DNA of 64,000 bases from Reticulascus tulasneorum (lineage: Eukaryota; Ascomycota; Sordariomycetes; Glomerellales; Reticulascaceae), in assembly GCA_001557505.1 (NCBI GenBank), contig LSAX01000005.1:1364001-1428000 (forward strand), given 5' to 3'. A program made the position numbers and the translations under genes. The notes beneath the pieces are model-generated. The model was not told the origin of the DNA. It did not search any database and saw nothing but the letters and a program-made list of their open reading frames with translations. Position 1 is the stretch's first letter, and each line of letters opens with the position of its first letter. Below, in pieces: positions 36,526 to 48,954 of the stretch.

Positions 36526-38762
36526 TCATATTACCAAGCTGCATGAAACCTCAAAACAAAGCTTTACGATCGCGAAAAGGTCGAGGTCAATGTCTTTTTG
36601 TTGCTATTGCAGCTCGATATGTCTGACACTGCATCGTGATCTCGCGGAAGCCTCAAATGCCATCACGTGTTAACATCGACTTTCCAGGGTCCCTCGATGG
36701 GAGTTACCGAACCAATCGGGAAGCCTCAATCAGGACAAGGGCACCGCGGATCAGGATTGGTAGCCTGAGAAGCTCGGACCCGACGCACCTTCGATCAGAT
36801 CTGGAGTCTTGGGGCCATCTCATCTGTCTCATCATTCCACAAACTTTCCCACAAAAAGCAAAACTTGGGTCTTCAAACTAGCCATGCAAGCCCAATGAGC
36901 CTCACCGCATCAATAGGCCTGACACATCCAAGTGCTTATCTAAACCTCTAGCTATATTTGGCTTCAACAACATATTCTGCGGCCGCCGTGAGACCGCTCG
37001 GTTTTGTCAGCAGCTTGCTGGAAAGATTACTCTGCGGGTAGAGCCCGAATATTAGTGTCGGCAGTGAATCTCGGAATGCACGCAATATAGACAACGTATG
37101 GGATATCGTTCCGTTTAACGAACGGTCCCATTTTTCGAACTTTCCAAAGTTCTGCAATGAAAGCCGGGCTCCGTTAGCCTCTCTGGTGCCTCTGCAGAGG
37201 GGGCTCCCATTTGTCAAAGGTGTGTGTCCTCATTGTTCGACCTGGAGAGAGCTTCAAATGCAGTCATATGGATGTCTGGCCCATTATGTTACGCTGAAAA
37301 GCTCCGCATACTGTTCATAAAGCCCGTATATACTCATGATACAGGCCCTATCGGTGGTTGGTAGAACATTGTACCTGGGCTCGTCCAGCAGACCTTGCTC
37401 CATGTCGATATCTGGCTTCATAACGTATGTAGCTCGTCTTCCCGCCATCTGTGAGTGATCGGCTGCCAACCCAACTCTCAAACACGCTACAGGTCCCCTG
37501 GGTCCTGATCTGCGAACAGGAAAACCATTTCACTCTCGGCCGAGGTCGCGTTGTGTCCCTTCCCCTCCTCCGTGATTACCCCCCACCCCAGATGCGGGCC
37601 TAAATGATTGTCACAAGCCTCGAGCTCAACCCCAGCTCACCTTCACGAAGCTAGGAATGTCGTCACTCTACCGGTTCTATGTCACCTCTCCCACGTGCTA
37701 AAACCAAGGTGTAAACAGGCGACTTCGCTGGCACATCATCCTTCCCGCCGGCACCCTTCGGGATCCCCGTTTCGTCCTTCCCCTCCAGGTCCCCCATTGC
37801 AACAACAATATCTCCCCTCCCCAATCACCGTCATGTACTCGATTGGCCCACGCCTGCAGGTGTAAGCGACCGCGGGATGGACCCCACCCAGCAATGGCCG
37901 TGCTTGGTCTGAGCAATCGAGCAGAAACTCACGGTTGGTATGTAGAGGTGAGATTGTGACAATATTATATTAGATCCGATCTGGTGGCGCTTATTGGGAA
38001 CATGGGACAGCGTGGGCCTCGGAGGAATCACTCCAGACGAATGCAAGTACAGGTCACAGTGCACGCTGGATTGTCTACACCTTGCTGGTGTGCACACCGA
38101 CCTTCTCAGCTTGCAAGCCACACAAAATTTAATATCTTGGTGGTCGTTAGGGTGGCTCTCTCGAGCAATACTCTAAAGGAACCGGGCCGGACACAAATCA
38201 AGGACTCGGACCTTGCAATACATGATGGGATTTCCAGCCGACACTCATCAAGTGCGTATGGTCAAACAGACCCCAAATCACCCATGTACACCCGAAAAAT
38301 ACGCTTTCCAAAATACTGCTCCCCCGTCTATATGTGAGTCATTTGATAGGCATACCAGAAATGCAATGCGTATGGAATTCAACTCTTCCGCCCTTTCATC
38401 TGAACCATGTGGATATCGTGTATGAGATTGTGCTCGTTCACCCGAATGAACTTCAATGCCGCCATGCAAGAATGAGAAAAAGAAAAACAGCAGCAAAAAA
38501 AAAGACATCAGACGAAGGGGGCTAAAGTGTCCCTTCGATCCGAGATGCAGATCATGATCGGATGAGTCGCCTAAAGTAACGCCGAGCCGCTGTCCCAAAA
38601 AATCTTCAAAACCCTCACCTTCCGTTCTCCCGTGATGCGATGCGATGCAGGAACCTGTGCTTAGACCTTCGATGCTGTGGAACAAGACCCAAAAAAAAGT
38701 TTTGCGGTCGGAGGATGGAATGTCCAGTTGCCGGATAAAACGTTTGGCTGTCCTGTCTCTGC
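36526..38762. other. Intergenic region, no gene seen
   Basis: About 2.2 kb between the 5' end of VPS53 and the 3' end of the GH18 gene. Several short overlapping open frames occur (the longest about 200 codons at 38278-38886, partly antisense to the GH18 last exon). None shows motifs. Confidence 0.5.
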
Positions 38763-40003
38763 TCACGAACTGTGCAATGCCCGGAACCCCGCCGCGACGA
38801 GACTTCTCGAACTGTCTCTGGCATCCGCAGGTCCGCTCCAGTAGAATAGTCCCTGCCCAACAGGTTAGCCGGAGAGTCCTCCCCAAACTTGGTACGTCTC
38901 ACTCACCCCCAGCCCCTTTTGCTTGCAAAAGGCCGCCTTCATCTTCACTGTCTCCGGGTTGTCGTACGAGACGAACCCCCCGTCGCCACCTACGCACTGA
39001 GCCGCGATCGCCTTCTTGTCGACGGATTCTTTCGCTCCGCGTCGAGGTAGCTGATTGTACTCGAACGTGCCATCTTCCCCACCAGTTCCTTTGAACTTCT
39101 GGCCAGGGCCGGCAGCATGGAGGAAGCTGCGGCCATAAACGGGAATTCCAAGCAGGATCTTTCTCGCTGGGAATCCTTTCGACATGAGGTACTGCACTCC
39201 TGACGAACCAGATGTTTCGTCCTTGTTCATGGCATACAGCTGGGCATGGTGGCCGCTCCTGCTCGTCCAGGAACCGAAAAAGTCGTAGGCCATCAAATTG
39301 ATGAAATCAAGGTAGTCGGCGGCTCTTTCCACATCAATGCATTGTAACACAGCCTTACCTGCGGGCAAAGCGGCGGTGAGCAAGTAGTGGTCCTCTGGCA
39401 GATGTAGACGAACAGCCGCAAGTAGGGACAAGAAGTCATGGCCTTGCTGAGGATCCATGGGATACTCCCAAACAACTGGCCGATTCAAGTCAGTCGTCGC
39501 CCCCTACAATGCAGAGTAGAAGACATACTATCGATGCCATCCAGGCCGGATGCCTCGACCAGCCCCTTCGCCGAGCGTGCAAAGTTGTCTCTGTACAAGG
39601 TGTTTGCGGCTACTAGCGGGAATGCTTCCGTCGAGTTTCCACCGCCAATCGACAGAATAACCTGCAAGTGCGGATGCCTTTGCTTTAGGTGCATGAGAGA
39701 TCCCAGACCGCCTTGGACACCGTCAACCGGCGCTCGGGCATCCGCCCACTCGTCGCTTAGCTGGGCCACTTGTCAGCCTCGTTAGTCTAGAGAGAGTCTG
39801 TATAAAACCCTTACAAAAACTCCTCCGTCCGGATTGACGTTCGCGAAAGCGTAGTAGACGTGGTTAATGCAGCCGTAGTTCATAGCCGCAGGAGTGTCTC
39901 CCTGATAAATCCGGTAGTTGGGGAAATAGACTGCGTTCGTGTACATGACATTGGCGACAGTCGATGGTCTGCGCGACTTGCGCGAGGATGAAGACGAGCT
40001 CAT
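38763..40003 (-). CDS. GH18 chitinase-like protein with substituted catalytic motif
   Basis: Four exons, 40003-39815, 39760-39529, 39475-38907 and 38852-38763, with introns of 54, 53 and 54 nt, give 359 residues. The order of GH18 elements is YFPNYRIY (strand 1), INHVYYAFANV, LQVILSIGGG (the SxGG strand), GLDGID at the exon 2/3 junction, WEYP, then LMAYDFFGSW, LLGIPVYGRSF and the last-strand W in LFYWSG. The family catalytic motif is DxxDxDxE. The spliced sequence here reads DGIDIVWE, so the third Asp is Val while the proton-donor Glu is kept. The loss is encoded by GTT where GAT would give Asp. There is no signal peptide, so it is probably intracellular, like autolytic fungal class V chitinases. 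Activity may be reduced. Confidence 0.88.
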
Positions 40004-43000
40004 GTTTAAACTAGTAGACCATGCCAGGGATGCGTGTATTGAGAAGCGTGAAGAAGAATGAAGAGAGAGGAAGAGCGTTTAATGAGTCACTGGCTGAAAG
40101 AGAAGGTAAGGACAGTATATGAAGAAGGGAAGGGAGTGGTAGCAGGACTGCATGTTGGTCTGATGAACTGGTCGGTCAGGCATCAAGCGCGAACCTCTGT
40201 GGACTCCAGTAGGATGTCGAGCTATATAGGCCCTCCGAGCTGCGACGGTGAGCAAACGTGGAAAGGTAGCTGGGTAACAGGCTGGCGTCTGCTGGTGGAG
40301 ACGACGGGTATCAATTTTACAAGAGGGTCCAGGATACCAAGATGCGATGATGCATGACATAATTTGTGCTGGGGGGGTGGGATATGGGGGGGACGCAAAG
40401 GTACTGTACTATCGGTGCAGGGGACGGATGAATCAGACATTTTGTCAAGTCATATATGAGACCATGAGAGACAGCGTGGGATATCATGTCGATTTGCTGT
40501 CCTGTTCCTTTTTTTTGATTAGCTCCTCCTGTACTTTCGCCCCGAGGTCGACCACAACCTGACCTCGACCACCCACCCTTGGCGGCAGTTGACGATCTAG
40601 GTTGTATCGGACAGAGTGACCTGCGACCGCTACTTTCATTAGTGTGCTGTATCGTTTCTAGCCTCTTCTCCCACCCCCCCCTTGGCCGTGCCTCTTTGTC
40701 CCAGGCCGTTTTCAGCGTCCGTTCGTGCATGCGTACAACGTTGGCACAATTTTTTTTTCCTGCGAGCCGACTTCCGTGTCGGGAAGCGAAATAGATCCGC
40801 CCAATCAACACCCAGTCTTTCTGGCTTCCGGAGCGGAAGGGGAAAAGACCCAGGTATGTTGACGATTAAACGCTGACTAGACCGCCGCAGGTTATTGCAC
40901 TGGGTACAAAAGCTGGTTTGGTCTTCAAAGCCCGACCAAAAATATAGTCTTGTCCAGCTCATCCCCATGTCGGGATGAAAGGAGTCGGACCGGGATGCCG
41001 CAGAAGTTTGGTGGATGAACGCGTAGCGAGTGCTTTGCCCAGCGTAGCTCCACGATCTCAGGGATGAAACCCCATCTTGGTTGGTTTTCATGGCATGTAT
41101 ATCAACGGCCACACGCTTGCCGGAACCAGTGAATGCTGGCCGAAGACTCTTTCCTGGTTGCCGGAAAGGGGGAATGAGAATAATCCCGAACAATAAGGGG
41201 ATGATGCACCGAGGCTCCGAACTGGGATATTGCTTCCATATTTTGGTTTGGAAGCTGGGACAGTTGGCACTAGTCAACTGCAGAAGGGAATTATGGCGGG
41301 GGTTGCGGGCTGCGTAACCTAACACAAACCCGACAAGCGAAGGCGTGAAGAGTATCGAAGCATCCGTTTCTGTTCTAGAACTTTAAATCAACCTTGTTAA
41401 GATCCCTTTAGGTTGAATTTCAGGACCGTCTGAACCTGAGGGGATTCAGATTCAGTCCACTTCTACCTACAGTGAGGCCCTGTGGGGTCGAGAAGAAAAA
41501 CACGAAAACAGTTGCTGCCCCCCCCCCCCCCTTCTTCGCTTCATCATTAACACATTGCCGCGGAGAGGTTTAGGATGAGAGGCGGTGAGTTGATCAGCCT
41601 GACCAAGTTTGCCAGGCAAGCCTTGGTCGCGTGTAGGTCTGTCATGTCAGCCTCCCAGCGACTCGGCGCACCCAGCACTCCGTCTAGGTTATGCTATACC
41701 GTTGGCGGCCCATGAGACTGGAGTGGCTTCTGGCCACAGGGCGGGACTGCGCGACCTGTCAAAGAAACGAAGAGGGGGACGGTGGCACTTGACTGCAATG
41801 CCACGCTGGCAGCACATTAGAACACCCTCTTTGAAATGCCAGAGAACCGATCCGGCCATTCGGTCAAAACGTGATGATGGGCGGCGGGTCATCCATCGGG
41901 CTTTTTTGGAAACGCCTATCATCCCCACTAAAAGGAAATGCCAGCGAAGGCATCAGATGAATAATACAGGCCCCCCGGTATACTTAGTGGTCGCGTATCG
42001 CATCACGTAAGAGAGATGCCACGCTCGCAACGGGCAGGTCCTAAGTAGTTTAGTGAGTACCTAACGAGATCTGCATTGAACCCGCACGAGCACACGGCCA
42101 AGGACCCTGGGATGAGGAGGGGGTTTGAGGATATCATACGTAACATTCCGCCTTCTCGGATGTCACGAATAAGAACGGCGCCGAGTAACGAATCAAATGT
42201 AAAGAGATGGAGACGAGTCAGTTACCCGTGAATCTGCAGGCAAGTTGCTGCAGAGGCACAGAGGCAACCAGCATCGGGATGCTTTCGAGTGCTTCTACAT
42301 TGGCGCCGGAGCGACCATGACGGGAGCATTACGACACGCGGAGGAGAAAGGGGGCGTAAATCAGATAAGGCGAGGATAGACTGTCTCGTCGCAAAATATG
42401 AGGCTGCATAGCCTGCCCTGACCAGGACCATGCCTACCAAATTCAGCACGCGCGTAGATGTTGTTGAAAGCATTGTTTGAACCGAGTGGGTTGCTGGTGG
42501 TTAGAGAGCAACTGAATCAACTTGGCAAGCCCAAAGAAGATGAATCTTCCGTATGGGATGGACGATTTCTGCAGGCATGAGCGACCACCCCCCCATGCGA
42601 CTTGCCAGGATCCTTTGGATGGGAGATCCCACAGCGGTGGGCGCCGACTCAAAACTGGGGATGAAATGCAGCCACTGACTAGCCCCCTATTGACCCAGTA
42701 AAGCCACCAACGGGGAACTCCTACGGAGCACTAAACTAGGTGCCTCACCACGCTTGCCTAGTCTACCTGTCTGGCTGGCCAGGTAATTAGTTAAGTTAAG
42801 GAAATAGTTGGCAATTAGGCCCATTTGCGTACTCATAGCCTACCTTGGGGGATAGCGGTCAACGGCGCGACCCTTCCAAGAGAGAGACGGATGCATCGCG
42901 TTGGATGTCTTTAACCAAAGCCACTGCCAACGCACCTTGGTCTCGGCAATCTCCCTGAGCTCGTTGCTGGGACTGGACATCTCTGGGAAGAATCTCCTGA

Positions 43001-44861
43001 GACATCTATGCTGCAGAGCCTCAGCAAGCATGATTCAGTACCACAGTTCAAACCCGGGATTCAAGATTACAGAGGTGACACAAGCACAGGGCATGGCGCT
43101 GCCTCACCGGTCTCCTTCACAAGCCAAGGCACCCGAGGTCACCGCCTTCAGCTAGGGGGTGCCAACAATTCGGCGTGCATGTGGCCGCGCAGGACGATAT
43201 TCAGCCAGTTTTACCTTCTCGGAGCAACGGAGTTTGGTATCTCTCATAGTGAGGTGTCACTCCTCCAAGTTTCCTAGTCGTGACTTAGTCGGCAACTCCG
43301 TCACCTGTCACAATCTATTCTCGTAGAATGGTGGCTGACTATCTGGTCATGCACGCACGGGAACGGCCACCATTTGGACTATTGGCAAGGCTTACATCCC
43401 ATATCTGATGACGACTCCGAACGGAATACAGAGTTCCAAGCAGTCTACGAAGCTTAAAACTATCGGTTGGCCACAACTTGCCACGTGCCTTTGATGTGGA
43501 TGGATGGGAGAAAGCTAAAGACAGGATAGGATGGGAAACTTTACTGCTAGTCTACCGCAGATGGTAATGGTCATGGGAACCAGGGACTGTGATAAATGAC
43601 AATCTGAAGCAGACTTCTTAATCTTCAAAGTTACGAAAGGATATGGTCTGCCAATGGTTGTTGATGATGGTGGTCAGGGTGAGCGCCTCGCTGAGTTGAT
43701 TTTTGTCTAGTTCACCTCCGCACTAGGTTTCCTTACTCAAGGATCTCGAGAAGGCTATTGAGAGGGCCGACCTACCGATAACCACAGCCTGACTTTCAGA
43801 CATTTCATGCTTTTCAAGATCCAGGATCTAGCAAAGCCTGGTGGTTGGAGAATCCCTGGCCTCATGACGAACATTCGTAGTTATGACTGTTACGAGACAA
43901 AGGGGATGAAAGGAACGCACTGAAGCGCCAAAACACCAAACGCCTGGCTCCGGGACAATGTGTTGCAGAGGTGCTACTCAGTCGAGGAAACACTTATGCC
44001 AAATTTTCGCGAGATTTTCGCGGTCCAAAACGATACCGAGTCACGCAGTCCCTGTGACCAAGCCAAATGACAGGGTAAACATCCATACATGGCTGCTTAG
44101 GTATGAGGCAGACGAATGCCAAAATCAGTAATTCTTTGGTATTGTCAAGAACTTCGGTTCATGTCGAGAGCCGATTCATATGAGAGATGTTAAGTTAATA
44201 TCTAGAGCTGCAGTCATGCTGATCCCTGTGTGCACTTCCCGAACATTCGGCAAGCTATAACATACTTGTAAGCTTCCGTGCTAGTTCGATCTAAGAATTC
44301 AATGCAGCAGGATCCCTTCATACATTGGTAGCCATGTAGGCCATCTGCACTCGGCATGCAGCTATCACAGGCCAGCAGCACCGGCAGCGCAAGAGAGCTT
44401 AATCCGGCCCCACTAATAAGCAGGAGCTACCTGCGGGAACTGCAAATGGCTGGTACTGTAGCCCGCCTTGGAAGTATGCTGACTAATACGATTCCACTGA
44501 GCTCCAGCACGTCTGCTGGAATCTGAAGCTATTTCTCAGATCTTCGTCGAACCCCACCCGATAGCTTCACATGGTTAGGATAATCTGCAGCTCGATCGCC
44601 CCGACGCAAGACTAGACTTGCGCAAACCGGACAACCTTGGAATGCTCCATAGTCTCCATAGGGCTGAAGCAAACAAGATAGCGCGACTTCTTTCCGTTTC
44701 TACATCAGGTTTTCGCGAGTTGGTTTGCGGCGATCTTGTTTGACCTTCAACGCCACTCCTCATCCAACCTAACACGACGACGTCTACCGCCACCACCACA
44801 TAATAGCTATAAAACAGCTTCTCGAAACTCTCTCAGGCTTTCAAAGCTCTCCACCGCCGCG
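40004..44861. other. Large gene-poor region
   Basis: 4.9 kb between the divergent GH18 and YTH1 genes. It contains homopolymer runs and many short open frames. The longest (228 codons, minus strand, 40639-41325) lacks domains and credible splicing. No RNA gene or transposon is recognised. Confidence 0.5.
41518..41531. repeat. Poly-C tract (14 C)
   Basis: Uninterrupted run of 14 cytosines on the plus strand in gene-poor DNA. Prone to length error in sequencing. Confidence 0.9.
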
Positions 44862-45629
44862 ATGGCGTCCCTAACGACTACCCGCGAAGCCGAATCCATC
44901 CTCTCCCATCAGCCTACTCCCACCACCTTCAACTTCAGCCCATTCTTACGCCAGACCTACAATCACAGCCTCACCTCCGACCGGCCAGTCTGTAAGGCGT
45001 ACCTCGCTGGCCACTGTCCCAATGGCAGCAAATGCCCCGACCGGCACACCGCCGCGCAAACCTCACACTCGGGCGGGCCGTCGCTAGTCTGCAAGCATTG
45101 GCTGCGGGGCCTCTGCAAAAAAGGCGAGTCCTGCGAATTCCTCCACGAGTACAACCTGCGCAAGATGCCCGAGTGCAATTTCTTCATGCGCAACGGCTAC
45201 TGCTCTAACGGCGAGGAGTGCCTGTATCTACACATCGATCCACAATCGAAGCTGCCGCCCTGCCCACATTACGACCAGGGCTTTTGTCCCCTTGGGCCCA
45301 CCTGCGCGAAGAAGCATGTGAGACGGAAGTTGTGTGAATTCTACATTGCGGGTTTCTGCCCCGACGGCCCGACATGCAAATTAGGCGCTCACCCAAAGTG
45401 GAGAAAGGATTTGGAGAAGCCAACGGCCAAGGCAGTGGGCGAGGAGCTGGAGCAGCAGAAGCGAGAGGCGGCGGAGCGGGAAGAGGAGAGGGAAAGGGAG
45501 AGAGAGAAGGACAGGGAGGAACGGTATGGGAGTCACCGGGGACATGGAGGAAGAGGCGGCAGGTGGAAGGATCGCGGCGGCGGCGGCGGCGGTGGCGGAA
45601 GAGGGAGATACCGCGCTCGTGGGCACTAA
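44862..45629 (+). CDS. YTH1: mRNA 3'-end processing factor YTH1 (CPSF30)
   Basis: Zinc-finger subunit of the cleavage and polyadenylation factor that recognises the poly(A) signal. Single exon, 255 residues. The ATG at 44862 ([10 protein letters not shown]) is the first Met in frame. Five CCCH fingers lie at about residues 44-62, 77-95, 105-124, 134-152 and 158-177. Typical blocks are [19 protein letters not shown] and [19 protein letters not shown]. Finger 5 has the slightly longer KLGAH spacing known in this family. A charged Glu/Arg coil follows (about 195-220), and the tail is Gly/Arg-rich with a GGC/GGT codon repeat (about 45574-45597). The order and number of fingers are diagnostic. Confidence 0.96.
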   Translation: MASLTTTREAESILSHQPTPTTFNFSPFLRQTYNHSLTSDRPVCKAYLAGHCPNGSKCPDRHTAAQTSHSGGPSLVCKHWLRGLCKKGESCEFLHEYNLRKMPECNFFMRNGYCSNGEECLYLHIDPQSKLPPCPHYDQGFCPLGPTCAKKHVRRKLCEFYIAGFCPDGPTCKLGAHPKWRKDLEKPTAKAVGEELEQQKREAAEREEEREREREKDREERYGSHRGHGGRGGRWKDRGGGGGGGGRGRYRARGH

Positions 45630-45951
45630 ATATTTGCGGAATTATAACGGCGCGGGTCAGAAGCTGTGGTTTCCTGATCTTCATTTTAGACTGACTGTGG
45701 AAATAACTGCCTCTGAAGAGCGGCAGCCTTCCGGTCCAACTACATGGCTAGCGGTGCTAGTGGTAGGAAGGGTCATCACCAATGTACTAACAGGCATTAT
45801 GCCAATAATGATACCAAGAATTATTCTTCATTCCCAGGATTCATCGCATGATGCATTAGCTATTGAGTCGTGACGTGTCTATATATCGAATGGAGATTCC
45901 GACCCCAATCCCTTAGCTAACATCATGATCATGTACTCGTGCCCGTCGATT
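45630..45951. other. Short convergent intergenic region
   Basis: Shared 3' flank of YTH1 and the DUF1776 gene. No feature is recognised. Confidence 0.5.
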
Positions 45952-47534
45952 CTATTCCTTCCATATGTTCCCGTCCACGCCGCTCTCGGAAGGGACAGCA
46001 ACGAATTCTTGGCTCTCTCCGTTCTCGCTCCCCTCCCGCGACCCATCATAGGAGCTCGTCTGCCATGCAGATAGCTCGTCCACCTTCCGAATGCCCATCA
46101 TCCAGGAGACCAAGCCGCGCGGCACCCACCGGCCCACAAAGCCGTAGACGCTCGAGCCGAGTCCCACGCGCACGATGCCGCTCGTGTTTGACCCGTCGAT
46201 GACGTCGAACACGGCATTGTGCAGATACCGCAAAGAGCTGCCCTTCAGCCCGCGGATGCGTCCCGCCGAGATGGCAGAGGTGCTTTGCATAACGAAGTTG
46301 CGACCATATGCGTGGCGCGCATTCTCCGGCCATGTTAACGTCTCGGTAGCATCCGCATCGAGCCCAGGCCCCTCTAAGAGTCCTTGCTGGTAAGCCTGCG
46401 AGTTCTTGGCGGGCGTGAAGCCAACGAAATCAAAGGTACCGAGCTGGATATGTGTAACGGGAATGGCAAGCGGTCGGAGTTCCGCGGTGAGGACTTCTGT
46501 GAATGCTGATAGCGCGGAGCAGACGGTTGCTTCCGGCGCATGGAAGGGCGGGTTGATAGAGGAGATGATGGATGGGGTGAACACCAGCACCTTTGGCGGA
46601 CTCCACTTTTCGCCTGCTGGGCTTAGACGGGCTGTGAGGAGGGGGAGGAATGCCTGGATTGTGAGTATGGGGTGGAGGAGGTGCGTGTTGAAGAGGTCCG
46701 CAAAGCTGGACGGGGGTATCGTGGCGATAGGAGAGGTCTGGTAGTTGAGGGATGGTATGAGAATCACGGCCTTCAAGGACAAGAAGTTCGGCTTCGTCCT
46801 CGGTGCTGGCGCGTGGGGTAGCTGCAGGTACTGGGCAAAACGTTCGATGGCTGCGCCGGCGCCAGGAGGCTGCTTTGCGTTAGTCAAAGGTCCCACGTAG
46901 AGTGAATGGGGGGGGGGGGTTCCGTACATCTGTAGTATCGATGGTCAGGGGCCGGATATCCGACCGTGACAGATTCTGGACCATGGTCTCATCCTCCATC
47001 GCATTGCACACGATGTAGACGATAAATCCCCTCCGCTCCATATCGAGGGATAGAGACCTCGTCAGCGGCAGCGTCGGCGACCCGGCAATGACGACCACCT
47101 CGAGCCTGCCTCCGTTCCTGGCGCGCTTCGCTCGTCGCGTCTTCCGCGAGAACCTGCTACTCCGGTATGTGCTGTATGCGACCGTTCCGAATACGACGAC
47201 CACGACGCCCGTCAGGACCTTGTGCTTCATCACCCAGTCTTGCACCTGCTCATATCGGGTCATCGCTATCACCTCCACCGGCACCGTCCGGACGGGCGGC
47301 TTCGGGCGAATGTAATCTGGTAGCCATGGCGTCGCTGCTAGGGTGTCGCGCACTGCGCCCGCCGCCTTCTCAACGTGCTGGTCGACGAAGTCGGCTACGT
47401 CGTTCGAATATTTACGGATGTGGTTCGGCAGGGACGAAAGCTATCGCACCAGATTAGCAGGGGCTTTTGTTGATCAGAGGCTGCCTCGCAGAACCACTTA
47501 CCACATCCAGGAATTGCTGGTCGTCCGCCGACAT
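45952..47534 (-). CDS. DUF1776 family protein (SDR-like, membrane-anchored)
   Basis: Three exons, 47534-47502 (only 11 codons, MSADDQQFLDV), 47440-46928 and 46869-45952, with phase-0 introns of 61 and 58 nt, give 487 residues. A hydrophobic segment at about 86-104 (VLTGVVVVVFGTVAYS), preceded by the PWLPDYIRP region, suggests membrane anchoring, possibly mitochondrial. A Rossmann-like start follows (LEVVVIAGSPTLPLTRSLSLDM) with later SDR-like elements (LKAVILIPSL, SSFADLFNTHLLHPI, FHAPEATVCSALSAFTEVL). This is the DUF1776 fungal family, to which I believe the yeast protein YNL181W belongs. A canonical Ser-Tyr-Lys triad is not clear, so enzyme activity is uncertain. The second intron contains a 12-base C run. 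Confidence 0.85.
46908..46919. repeat. 12-base G/C homopolymer inside an intron
   Basis: On the minus strand this is a run of 12 C inside the proposed 58-nt intron 46870-46927 (donor GTACGG, branch TTGACTAAC, acceptor AAGCAG). Length errors here would not alter the spliced protein. Confidence 0.85.
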
Positions 47535-48656
47535 CTTCGGCTTGTCTGGGTGATGCTGCTGATGCAGGGGAGCTGGTTTGTACGGCTTGAAATGCGACGA
47601 TAGCTCTGGGTTGATGTGATGGCGAGCTCTGAATGATTGCCCGTTGGATAAAGATCAGGTACAAGTTCCGCGTGGCGTGGGGAAGCCTCCGAAATCCCGG
47701 GAGCGTCATTGGTGTGCCGCGTCATGGGTGTGATTGGCCCTCCCACCGCGAACCCCGGTCATCGGTTTCGGTGGAGCGTCGCTCGTCTTTAGTCCGTACT
47801 TCGTACCGTTCATCCTTTGTTTGGACAACCTGCCGAAAAGCTTCTAAAACAGTGAAACGAAATGGAACCAATCGTGATAATTCCCCGAACTATGTATGAT
47901 CGGTCATTCTTTTGTCACTGTGGCGTTGAGCTGGGATGGCTAAAAGTCTACTAGTACCCCTTTCGCAAGTGCGGAACATGAAGGCTGCTGGACATCTACC
48001 ACGAGCGAGCCATGGCTGGGAGGCCCGAAGCAGCTTGCAGCTTGCTACCTGGATCGCACAAGCTGTTCCAGACTCCAGGCAAGGTCACAAAAGTCCCTAT
48101 CGACCGGGTTCTCAAAGGAATGACTGGAAAGCTGGTAGCCCTCCAACGGTCCCGTGTGTGGTCTGTGTGGAAGTTCTCATCACATCTTGGTTAATGATCA
48201 CAATGAGAATGATGGCCATGGCTGAGCGAAGGAGTCGCAGACGAGGCATAGTGGCCATGCCATAGGATCATTCTGAAACCCAGTCTCAACGTGATCGCAT
48301 GACCAAGCGAAAGGTCGTTTTGTTGCTTTGTATTCCTCGGCCAACCTGCATCACCATTGCAAAACTCCGGGTCGTGGACGATGGCCCTCATGGCTGGCTT
48401 GGAGCAATAGCTTCATTTCCTACCAGCTTGCTGTCCTTAGTGTTTTCGGTTCTATAAAGCCGGCTGGACCGCTGGGATATGGAGGCGAATCTAGAACCCG
48501 ATCGTCTTGATATTATCCAAAGCAATACACTTCCACGTAGCTCTCCCCAGCCTACCAAGTTTCAAAATCAGCAGCGCCAACTTGCCCCTCGAAAATAGCC
48601 TCTGTCTTCCGCTGCCTCAGTCCTCATTTCACTAGACATCTCTTAGTCACATTGAA
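47535..48656. other. Divergent intergenic region
   Basis: Shared upstream region of the DUF1776 gene (minus) and the small Cys-rich gene (plus). No gene is recognised. Confidence 0.5.
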
Positions 48657-48954
48657 ATGCATCATTGGTATGTGGCATCCGACATCCTGCAACTATCCGA
48701 CATTGACTAACGCAACGTCTAGTAACAAGTGCAAGGGCGCTCCCAGCACTAGATGTATAAAGACATGCCAGATTGAAGAATGTCCCGCTGTACCCACGAG
48801 ATACCACAACGCCATTTTCGACGGATGTGCCCATTGTAAGAAAACGCCCGAAGGACGAGTGATCATCTACCATGGCCATGAGCAGTCGGCCGGCCCTAGC
48901 GATGGCAAGCCTGGCCCAAGTGGTGGGAATGGAAACAAGGGCAAATCGGTCTAG
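48657..48954 (+). CDS. Small cysteine-rich, probably metal-binding protein
   Basis: The start codon lies in an 11-nt first exon (48657-48667, MHH plus two bases). It is joined across a 55-nt intron (GTATGT, ACTAAC, CGTCTAG) to 48723-48954, giving 80 residues. The unspliced frame lacks a sensible N-terminus, and splicing creates the motif CNKCKGAPSTRC. Seven Cys (4, 7, 15, 19, 24, 39, 42) in CxxC pairs plus several His suggest zinc binding. The C-terminal 25 residues are Gly/Ser/Pro/Lys-rich and disordered. There is no signal peptide. I did not recognise a named family. The start is my choice because only this ATG keeps the frame across the clear splice sites. Confidence 0.72.

Noticed and set aside
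38278..38886. 202-codon minus-strand frame overlapping the GH18 3' end
   Set aside because: It is in another frame through the last GH18 intron and exon and contains poly-Phe from a T run. Read as a shadow plus 3' flank.
40639..41325. 228-codon minus-strand open frame
   Set aside because: Longest frame in the 4.9-kb gap, but it has no motif, many rare residue patterns and no supporting intron structure.
46880..46929. Apparent frameshift at the 12-base C run in the DUF1776 gene
   Set aside because: The run lies inside a good 58-nt intron (GTACGG, TTGACTAAC, AAGCAG), so the two frames join by splicing and no mutation is needed.
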